Of a DNA stretch of 64,000 nt, positions 48,301 through 58,000 are shown piece after piece. Position 1 is the first letter of the stretch. Every line of letters starts with the position of its first letter. The translations under genes were made by a program, and so were the position numbers. The notes under the pieces were generated by a model. That model was given only the letters and a program-made list of their open reading frames with translations. It was not told the origin of the DNA and did no database searches. Origin of the DNA: Bagarius yarrelli (lineage: Eukaryota > Chordata > Actinopteri > Siluriformes > Sisoridae); contig VCAZ01000201.1 in the NCBI GenBank assembly GCA_005784505.1, positions 281,181 through 345,180 on the forward strand, in the 5' to 3' direction.

Positions 48301-49640
48301 ATGGCATACCTGAGGATGTCGTGTCGTTAGGGGACCTCACGAGTTTGGACTGAATTCTGCAAGCTGTTAGATATAAACGTCAGTTTAACATCTGTTTATC
48401 ACCCACAATCTAACAGGCAAGCTGAGCAGTTGAACCAGTTTGAGGTCTTATTGTGCACAAGAGCAAGCTAGGCGGAGCGAATTCTTCCCGTCGGCTAAAT
48501 ATGCTCAAAATTCCGCTTATTCATTCTTTTACCGGCCTAACCCCCTTTCCAATGTTTTTAGGCTTTCAACCCACCCAGTTCCATGCCAACCACCATCCAG
48601 TGTGCCTGCGGTTGAGGATGGTTACAGCACAGTGCCATGTCTGGGAGATGAACTCATGTCAAGCTGCAGCGAGCAGTACAAGCACAGCGTTTCCATGCCA
48701 ACCGCCGTAGACGACCACATCCAAACTATCAGCCTGGGCAACTGGTATGGCTCTCCACCAAAGATTTGAGGCTTAGGTTACCTAGTAAGAAGCTGGGCCC
48801 TAAGTATGTTGGGCCCTTCAAAATACTGCGGCAGATTAACCTGGTCACGTATCGACTGGAACTCCCTCCCTTATCTTACCGCATATCTCCTCCTTTCCAT
48901 GTCTCACTCTTAAAACCACACTATGCCAATACAGATGCTGAACCTCCTCTTGCCGAACCCCCAGCACCCATCAAGATCGAGGGAGGCCTGGCATACCAAG
49001 TCAATGAGATCCTGGATTTCCAGGAGAAGGATGTGGTTACCACCTGGAATTCTGAGTGGATTGGACAGGTTATGGTCCGGAGGAAAGATCTTGGGTCAAG
49101 GCGGGTGACATCCTAGACCCCAGCCTCATTCAGGATTTCCACACTGCATCGTCCTGAACGCCCAGCTCCTTGCTAATAAAAGCTATTACCTGCATCATGG
49201 ATCCCTCTCTGCCTCATTCGTTACAGAGCAGAAGCTGTTATAACTGCCACCACACAAACTAATAATGGATGTGACAAAAAAAAGTTTGTGGCAGTTTGAG
49301 TGTATATATGTTGTTAATTACTGCTAATTAATTAAAGTAGAAGTTTAACTACTTTATAAAGTAAAAGTTTGGTTTTACAATGCATTTTGTGGGTTTTTCA
49401 ATTTTTCCCTGTATTTCAGTATCTAATCTGGACTGTCTGCATTAGAAATGTCCCTTTATTAAATTCTGTTCTTTATTTGAAGATTCAGTCGCTGATGGTG
49501 CAGGAAAAAATCCAGCAAAACTTCAAGGCAAGAGAGTCGGAACTGCAGACGCTAATGAAAGCTTTGGAGTTTCACAAGGTAAAAGAGAGGAACATTAATC
49601 CATCTGCTGGAGGAACCGTTTAAACACCTAAAGTCATAAT

Positions 49641-49705
<65 letters not shown>

Positions 49706-50153
49706 TCACTCTCACTCACTGTCTCTCTCTCTCTCTCTCTCTCTTTTTCTCAAATCTCTATCTCTCTTTTACTCACTCTCTATCCCTCTCTCTCTCATTC
49801 TCGCTTTTGCTTAAACTCCCTCTTTCTATCTCTCTTTCTCACCCACTCACTCTCTTTCTCACTTTATCTCACTCTCTCTTTTTCTCACTCTCTCTGTCTC
49901 TCAATCTCTCCCTCTCTCTCTCTCACTCTCTATGCCTGTCTCTCTCTTGCGCGCGTGCGCTCACTCTCTCTCTCTCTCTCTCTCTTTCTTTTTCTTAATC
50001 TCTATGTTTCTTTCACTCACTCGCTATCCCTTGTTCTTTCTCTCTCTCTCTCTCTCTCTCTCTCACACTCTCGCTTTTGCTCAAACTCCCTCTTTCTATA
50101 TCTCTTTCTCACCCACTCACTCTCTTTTTTACTCTCTCACTCTCTTTTTCTCT

Positions 50154-50196
<43 letters not shown>

Positions 50197-51642
50197 GTGT
50201 TTCTTTCTACTTCAGTGTTCCTCACAGACCGCAGTTCAGAAAATAGAGTTGATTTTTGTTGATCTGATTAAATGCTTTGAGGAAAGATGTGTGGAGGTGA
50301 CGCAGCTGCTCCGAGATCAGGAGAATGCTGTAGTGAGTCAAGCTGAAAAAGTCAAGAAGCAACTGGAGGTTGAAACTGCAGAGTTGAAGAGGAGAGATGA
50401 GGAGCTGCAGAGGCTGTCACATACAGAAGATCCCATCCAGTATCTCCAGGTGACATCACTGATGGTTCTCTGGTTTATTTTAACACTTTCCTGTTTTAGT
50501 TTAGCCATAAATACATTTTTTCTGTACTAAAAACATATTTTTCTTTTCTCTTTCTAGAAATTTCACTCTCTCGTGAGCCCCTCTGGAGCTACAGATTTAC
50601 CCACCGTTGTGATCAGTTCTTTCTTCTCTTTCGATGATGCAATAGCGTCTGTGTCTCAGTTGAAAGAGAATCTGGACGTGTGCTATAGACAGCAGTTTGA
50701 GACGATATCAAGTGAAGGTAAGACCGAGCAACTGAAACATTAATTATATATATTATATATCATAAAAATAAATATATCTGTGTTTATTTTATATGTTTGA
50801 TTGAAAAAAAACCTGTTGTCTTCACTGGTCTTATTTGAATTATAATAAATACCTGGAACTTGTCTGACTGTTTTCTAGTAAAGAAAAGTCTGATCCTGCC
50901 CCCCCAAAGCAGAGAGGAGTTTCTACTGTGTAAGTGTCTCTGCCTCGCAGAAAGCGAAATAAGCTGCACGATCAGATTTATTTAAGTAATAAATACAGCC
51001 CCGGAGTAGAATTAGGCTTTCGTGACATATTTAGGTGACAGTTACACCAACCTTTTTATTATATTTTTCTTTCCTTTAGATTCCTGTCAGCTCACACTGG
51101 ATCCCAGTACAGCAAATGGAAACATCCAACTGTCTGATGTAAACAGAACGGCGACATATAATGGTTGCAATTATGTTTACAGTAAACAGAATCCAGACAG
51201 CTTTGACAGTCACTCCCAGGTGTTGTGTAGCGAAAGTGTGTGTAAGCCGTCTTACTGGGAGGTGGAGTGGAATATAAATTATGGGGCTTCTATTGCAGTG
51301 TCATATAAAGACATTAGCAGGAAGGGGAGCGGGAATGAGTGTGTGTTTGGACGCAATGAGAAGTCCTGGTGTTTGGTGTGCAGCTCTTCTGGTTACACAT
51401 TCTTACACAACAACCAGGAAACGAGTGTCCCTATAAACCCCAAATCTTCTAAAATAGGAGTGTTTGCCGATCACACTGGAGGATCTCTGTCCTTCTACAG
51501 CGTCTCTGATACGATGGAGCTCCTCCATCGAGTGCAGACCACATTTACTCAACCACTTTACCCAGGATTTGGGTTAAATCTCTATTCGTCAGTACAACTG
51601 TGTAGTGAAAAAAGTGAATGCAGTAATTATGCATTGTATTAA
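45350..51642 (+). CDS. finTRIM copy B: RING-B-box-coiled-coil-B30.2 E3 ubiquitin ligase
   Basis: FinTRIMs are fish-specific TRIM proteins, many of them induced by virus or interferon; the RING transfers ubiquitin and the B30.2 is the presumed recognition domain. Exons: 45350-45940, 49483-49578, 50216-50449, 50558-50717, 50879-50929, 51080-51642; 1695 nt, 564 residues. RING C3HC4 at Cys15, 18, 30, His32, Cys35, 38, 54, 57; two B-boxes at about 120-195 (VECDICIESKSK, CSQHDKLLEVYCRTDQRCIC); coiled coil at 198-360; B30.2 at 380-560 (CQLTLDPS, YWEVEW, FGRNEKSWCL, GGSLSFYSVSDT, PLYPGFGLN). The start at MAEAN follows the family; an in-frame ATG at 45254 would add 32 residues. The structure is intact despite a 2.6-kb retrotransposon in intron 1. 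Confidence 0.9.
45958..46640. other. finTRIM B intron 1, left part: TG tract and unassigned DNA
   Basis: A (TG)n-G run lies at 45959-46000, and an ATCCGATTATTATCCGATTT motif of MITE style near 46418. I see no exon here; the splice-like frames are short. Confidence 0.4.
46655..49225 (+). mobile_element. Degenerate Ty3/gypsy retrotransposon in finTRIM B intron 1
   Basis: In order on the plus strand: a gag-like piece (GKALDWAS, VEYFTTQLRNVFEH) at about 46670-46800; reverse transcriptase with YIDD at about 47058; RNase H (FVVEVDALECGVGAVLSQRH, FFSRKL) at 47480-47640; integrase zinc-binding and core parts (HPEVKCTAELLG, WPWSHIAVDFVTDLP, IIDRFSKACRLVP) at 47950-48300; and a chromodomain-like end (GPKYVGPFKILRQIN, SPPFHVSLLKPHY) at 48790-49110. 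Many stops and deletions break it. Near 49180 an AATAAAAGC and a tail to about 49225 look like the end of an LTR joined by deletion. It has the same orientation as the host gene. Confidence 0.85.
49643..50190 (+). repeat. (CT)n-rich pyrimidine tract before finTRIM B exon 3
   Basis: About 550 nt of CTCT, CACT and TTTCT text; two long segments (from about 49797 and 50068, beginning CTCGCTTTTGC) are near-duplicates. It ends 26 nt before the TTCAG acceptor at 50215. Frames through it are artefacts. Confidence 0.92.
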
Positions 51643-51737
51643 ATCACATCACAATAATATAAACCTCTAAAACCTGAAAAATACAATCATAAAAAAAAAT
51701 GTATATTATTGATTTAAATCTGGGATTTTTATCTTAT

Positions 51738-51930
51738 ACATTTACGGCATTTGGCAGACATTCTTATCCAGAGCGACTTACATTTTATCTTTTTTTATAC
51801 AACTGAGCAATTAAGGGGTTAGGAGCCTTGCTCAGGGGCCCAGCAGTGGTGGCTTGGTGAAGCTGGGAATCAAACCCACAATCTTTGGGTTGGTAGTTAA
51901 ACACCTTCACCATGAGCCACCACTTCCCTT
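51738..51930 (-). mobile_element. Type 1 SINE, 3' of finTRIM B
   Basis: CATTTACGGCATTTGGCAGA at the left, CTTGCTCAGGGGCCCAGCAG in the middle, and ACACCTTCACCATGAGCCAC (head complement) at the right. Confidence 0.75.
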
Positions 51931-52559
51931 ACCCTCCTGGCCAATGCATACACTGGAGTTATGATAGACGTTATAATCGAGACAAATGTAAATCTGTGCA
52001 TGACCTAAAAGCTTATAAACCCTGATTTATACCAATAAAATGTAAGAAATTAAATAAATAAATTAAATGGGTTTCCTTACTATGTCCTTGCTTAATTTAA
52101 TGTAAATATAATGCAGTGACAGGAACACTATTGTAGTAATGCATTCCGCTGCTTCCGTACCTTTGCCGGGAAGAGTAATGCTCTCCAAGGTGCGCTGGTA
52201 AGAATTAGTACTTTTTCTGATCTTCTTGACCAAATATAAAGTGATCAGATCCAATCTAAAACAACAGATTATCCGCAGGGGGTTTACTTCTTCAGCTAAA
52301 CCCCCTCATTATTACTAGTGAAAGCTTAGTAATTAAGATAACTACTCATCGGAAGGTTGGGAGTTCGAATCCCAGTGCTGCCATAAAGCCAACTGAAGAA
52401 CCCTTAACTGCTCAACCGTATAAAAAAACATTCTGATAAATACACCATGTACAAAAAAATTGGTGAAAATATCGTGTTAACTTGTTCAGAAAAACTGGAA
52501 AATAAGTAATAATGCAGCTGTTGTATATAAAAACAAGTTTAAATGATACTAGAAGGGAC

Positions 52560-52745
52560 ACAAAATAGGGAAGTGGTGGTTTAGTGGTTAAGGTGTTGGA
52601 CTGATACCAGAAAGACTGGGATTCAATTACCAGCGCCACCACTGTTGGGCCCCTGAGCAAGGCCCTCAACCCCCAATTGCTCAGTTGTATAAAAGAGATA
52701 AATGTAAGTCGCTCTGGATAAGAACAAATGCTGTAAATGTAAAAA
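52560..52745 (+). mobile_element. Type 1 SINE
   Basis: GGGAAGTGGTGGTTTAGTGG head, GGGATTCAATTACCAGC, CAAGGCCCTCAACCCCCAAT and GTCGCTCTGGATAAGAACAA tail. Confidence 0.75.
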
Positions 52746-52825
52746 ATGTTTTTTATATAAATCTAGCAGGTAAGCCTGTACTGCTATTGTATAATTTAGG
52801 GATTTCTGAGATAAGTATAGTATAG

Positions 52826-52955
52826 TAGTATAGTATATTCAATTCATTGTCATTGTGTAAAATACGTGTACAGAGCCAATGAAATGCATTTTTCGCATAT
52901 CCCATCTTAGTAAGTTGGGGTCAGAGCGCAGGGTCAGCTATGAAACATTTATAAA
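52826..52955 (-). mobile_element. Type 2 SINE 3' fragment
   Basis: CATTTTTCGCATATCCCATC and AAGTTGGGGTCAGAGCGCAG are the complement of the type 2 tail and body. The head is missing. Confidence 0.65.
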
Positions 52956-53132
52956 AGAATCAATAGCGGTTGTACTCTTGCTATTATTAATACTGATGCA
53001 TGCTTATTAGTTGGATCAAATATTACGCTCCAGTATTTCCTCCAGCTGTGAGTTTTGATTTGACAGAAACATCTGGGCAACATAATTTGACTGTGATGAT
53101 GTGATCTTTAACATGTTTTAGTTACAATTATT

Positions 53133-53375
53133 AAGTGGCAGTTGTGGCTGAGTTGTTGATTAGACAACCAGGAAGACCTGTGTTCAAGCCCACCCCACCA
53201 CCACTGTTGGGCCCTTGAGCAAGACCCTTAACCCTTTCTGCTCCAGGGGCGCTGTATCATAGCTGACCCTGCGCTCTGAAAACCCAACTTACTGAGATGG
53301 GATATGCAAAGAAACGAATTTTCACTGTGTGCTGTAGAGTTTATGTGACTAATAAAGACATTTACATTTTACATT
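53133..53375 (+). mobile_element. Type 2 SINE
   Basis: GTGGCAGTTGTGGCTGAGTT head, CTTGAGCAAGACCCTTAACC body, GAGATGGGATATGCAAAGAA tail and an AATAAAG end. Confidence 0.65.
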
Positions 53376-54284
53376 GTGTTCAAAAAACTCAATTACTTTC
53401 TCTGGGTTTTGTTTCCCTTTTATAGCCTGAAACTGTTCATTGTACACCAGCTAGCGGGGCCTTGGGAGGCGGACTTGAAATCTGATTGGTTACAGAAACA
53501 GTGTTTAATAATATTAAAACCATGATCAATCTGCCACTGCTAATATAGTGTAAGTTCCACGGCAGCGCTACTGATTCTGAAGGCAGATTAGATTAACATG
53601 ACAGCACATAGAAACTGAAATCTGATTGGACAAAAAATCTAACATCCACATCCACGTACTGGAAGCAGTGCAGTGAGAGAAACACATACGAAATGAAGAG
53701 AATAAACTGTTGGAATAAATTAATACCATTTAATGGAACTAATATTAGAGTTTAGGCTGTAAATGTAGGTCAGTGATTCTGATAGTGTTTAGAACAGCAG
53801 AGAACCACTGACTGACCCGAACACTGCACACACACTGATTATTATTATTATTACTATTATTATATTATTATTATTATTATTATTATTGACCGCATAAAGA
53901 GTCCACTGGTATTAAGTGTAAGATGCGAGACGACAAAAACATGACAAACAAATACTACAATATATTTAATTTTATTTAGTAAACAAAATTTCAATTTGAA
54001 AAACAGATTGCGCTTTATTTTCACCTGAAAATAAAATAAGATTACCAGAATAAAGTCTAAGAATAAATTTGTAGCTTTATGTAAATTAGTGGATGCTGAT
54101 TGGCTGATTGTTTGGGTTTCCGTGCATCTGTTTTAACAGTGTGTTAATTTTTTAATTATAACTCCGTGCTGAGGAGAAAAAAGACAAAAACTGTCCTTAT
54201 TGTTATAAAATCCGAACCAAAAGTACAATTTAACCAAAATTCTCCATCACATCCATTTAACAAAACCAGCGGGAAAAAGCAGCG

Positions 54285-54515
54285 TTTTTTTTCGCAATTC
54301 TGTGACTTTGACTTTAATCTCGTAATTTCGCCTTTATTCTCAAAGAAATTTCGTAATAATTCTCTTAATGTCGATTTAATTCGCGAAAAAAATCGTAATT
54401 AATCTCGTAATTTCGCCTTTATTCTCGAAGAAATTTTGTAATTAATCTTGTAATTTCGATTTAATTTCTCGAGAGAAAAAATCGTAATTAATCTTGTAAT
54501 TTCGGTTAAAGAGGA
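54285..54515. repeat. Short tandem repeat of TCTCGTAATTTCG type
   Basis: Three imperfect copies of AATCTCGTAATTTCGCCTTT plus ATTCTCGAAGAAATTT-like text. Nothing coding is seen in 53380-54960. Confidence 0.6.
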
Positions 54516-54961
54516 AAAGCTCCTCTTCCGCTTTCCCGCAGCACAGGGGTTTCAGATCTGGGTTGCCAGATCCATGAATAACCCACACTTTATATTAACA
54601 AATCGCAGTTGATTTAATTTTGAATTGGGGATTTTTTTCCCCAAGTCAGCTTGGTGTTTTAGATAAAGATTATTTCTGTAAATAAATAAATAAAACAATG
54701 ACAATAGTAGAATACAGTCACTCATGGGTTTCACTAAGGTCGTATTTAATCATCATTTTTTTATGTAAATAAATTTATATGTATTAGATGGTTTTCTGAG
54801 GTCTTGTGTTTCAACTACAGTTAAAAAGTGCCATACAAATAAAATAGAATTTAATTGAATAGATCGTAATTTTGATGATGTTTTGTTTAGATTTGAAATT
54901 TGAGTTTGAACTTCTTCTTTTACAAATACCTGGCAACTCTGTTCTTCATTTCCCCGCAAAT

Positions 54962-54973
54962 TAAAGTGAAACT
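54962..54973 (+). promoter_or_regulatory. ISRE-like motif upstream of finTRIM C
   Basis: TAAAGTGAAACT differs from the interferon-stimulated response element GAAANNGAAACT at one position. It lies 85-96 nt before the ATG. An interferon-responsive promoter fits what is known of finTRIMs; binding by IRF/STAT proteins is inference. Confidence 0.5.
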
Positions 54974-55057
54974 AGTGCTCCCCTGTTCAGTCTTAGGCTG
55001 TACCACATGTGCTACAAAGTCTGAGCTGCTGTTCGAGTGTTTACTTTTTTCATTAAT

Positions 55058-58000
55058 ATGGCAGAAGCCAATATTTCTGTAGCTTTGGATCAGTTCAGCT
55101 GTTCAATCTGTCTGGATCTATTCAAGGATCCAGTAGGTCTTTCATGTGGACACAGTTTCTGTATGGTGTGTATTAATGGCTGCTGGGATCAGGAGGATCA
55201 ACAGGGAGTCTATAACTGTCCTCAGTGTAGACAGACCTTCACTCCAAGACCTGCTGTGAGTAAAAACACTGTTCTGGCTGAAGTAGTGGAGACACTGAGG
55301 AACACAAGATTCCAAGATTCATCTCCTGCTGACTGTTCAGCTGGACCTGAGGATGTGGAGTGTGATATCTGCACTGGGGGCAAATCCAAAGCCATCAAGT
55401 CCTGTCTGATTTGTCTGGCTTCGTTCTGTGAATCTCATCTCCAGCCTCACTATAAATCTCCTGCCTTTAAGAAGCACAAGCTGGTGGAAGCCTCCAGTCG
55501 ACTCCAGGAGCAGATCTGCTCTCAGCATGACAAACTGCTGGAGGTTTACTGTCGCACTGATCAGAGGTGTATCTGCATGTTGTGCACCATGGATGAACAT
55601 AGAGGACATGATACAGTATCAGCTGCAGCAGGACGAACTCGGGAACAGGTAATCTTGCATCCATGTGGTATTCAAAAACCTTAGTGGTTAAGAAATTGGA
55701 CTGATTAGCAGATCATGGGTTCAATCCCAGTTACCACTGCTGGGCCCCTGGTCAAGGCTCTTAACTCTTTAGCTGTACAACTGAGATAAACAAAGGTCGT
55801 TCTGACTATGTCTTCGGGCGTCTTTTGGGTTTGATCCTAAGGTTGGATCTACACCTGAGCATGGGGTACCTTTGGGCTCTCTAGGTTTTGTGTGCAAATT
55901 ATTGCTCAAAATATATTTTGTGATTTTAGAAAAACAAAAAACAATTTTCTGTAAGAGATACATTTATCTCTTTTATACAACTGAGCAATTGAGGGTTAGG
56001 GGCCTTGCTCAGGAGCCCAGCGGTGGCAACTTGGTTGTGCTGGGACTCGAACCCCAATCTTTCAAAAAGAAGTCCAACACCTTAACTACTGTACTACTGT
56101 TTTCCCCCTAAGTGCTGCCACTTACCACTGGGCTACCAATTTCACCCAGGTGCTACCACTGAGTGCTACTACTTACAATTCTTAGTCCCGTTGTTTTAGA
56201 TATTCAATCAAATAAAAAAAAAAACCCAAGTAATGTTTTGTCTTTTCAGCTTTATTGTTTTTTGTTGTAAATATATTCTCATTATAAAATTGATGTATGG
56301 ACTGTATTTGAGTTATTTGAGTAATCAGTTCTTTTAAGTAACCAACCAGTTTAAGACCCACAATTCGAGTTCTGTCACTACAATGATAAACAAAAAATGA
56401 ATCTCTGTGCAAAAAACGGGTCTGATGTTCAGTCAGGGTTCCAGTTTATCCTAAAGGTGTTTTTTCAGTATCAGGACTGTACAGGACATGGAAATTCTTC
56501 TACTCCAAAACATCCATAACACAGCATGTCTTCATGGAGATCAGGGGTTTTGTGCACAGAGACATTGTCATGCTGGGACAGGGTTTGAGTTTTGGGTTTT
56601 TTAACAACTGTGTACTTATGTGGGTGTATAGGTGAGGTGTCCACAAACGTTTTGCCATATAATGTATGGCGACACACTGCTAATTTAGATGTCTTGTTGC
56701 TGCACAGACACAGTTGTTGGAGGTGCAGAAAAATTACCAGCAGAGAATACAGGAAAGAGAGAAGTTGTTTCAGGAGCTAAAAGAGGCGGTGGAGGCTCAC
56801 CAGGTGAGTTTCAGGGGCATCAACACAGTCACATTGTTTGACATTCCACTAAAACAATTAATAAAGAAACATTTGTCTCTTTCTGGTTCCTAAAAAGCTT
56901 TCCGCTGAGACTGAAGTGCAGGAGTGTAAGAAGCTCCTCACCGATATGATCAAAGCACTTGAGATAAGATGCTCTGATGTGACGGCATTAATCCGAGCTC
57001 AGGAGAAAGCTGCAGTGAATCGAGCTGAGGAACTTATGAAGAAGCTGGATCTGGAGATTACAGAGCTGAAGAGGAAAGATGCTGAGATGAAGGAGCTTTC
57101 AATTGCAGAGGATCACATTTATTTTTCTTCAGGTAATATCACTGAGACCATAATAATATAATGTACATGCTGGTATCAAAAAGTTTCGAGACACCCCAAC
57201 AGATGGCAGCAGAAGGCTGCATGCAAGGCTGTGCTCCCTGTTTCCCATTTGACACAGTGATGCAGCTATAAAATGCTGCAGTGCAAGAACACAAGAGCTT
57301 CTATAAATTCGATGGCAGACATAGAAATCCAGGTACAAAGTAATTGGAAGGTGCACAATGATTTGGATTTGGTAGCAGCATTGATTAGACGAACATTTTT
57401 ACGGTCAAATAGTAGGTGATACTGGCAAATCTCAACAAATAAAATAAAACACCTTTGTACCCTAAAGGATGGTCTTTAGAACCTTTACTTAGGCTAAAAT
57501 GTCTGGGAGAGAGTCACTACTGTTTGTGAGCAGTGGTAGAAAACATTTCTACTGTTATCAACACCAGCAAGCACCACCACTTTTTCAGCATAAGCCATAG
57601 AACAGGTCTACCAACAGCCCAGAAGGTCTAATTACCAAGTGATCAGTTTGGCAACTGATCATTGGCATGCAAACAAATTGTACTCCAAAATATCTGTGAA
57701 CTGAAGTGTGGATATACCTGAAGACCTCAAAACAGCATGCATTGATGGAGCTGACCACACAGAGGAGGCAAATAAAGTTTTTTATTTAAATTAAAATGAA
57801 TTGAAAGCACACCAAATATCAGGAGTGGATTGTTTAAAATGTATTAAATGCAGGAACAGCTGCTAAACTGTCTGTCAAAAGAAATAGGGTAAAAGGGAAA
57901 GCTATCCATTGACTTCTACCTACTACTTGATATCACTTGATACTCTGGATATCACATTTTGGCCAGGGGAGAACTGTGCCCCCGACTAAGCCTGGTCTCT

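Noticed and set aside
49807..50262. Frames of SLSLSLSLSH type next to finTRIM B exon 3
   Set aside because: They are products of the CT tract; only 50216-50449 is coding.
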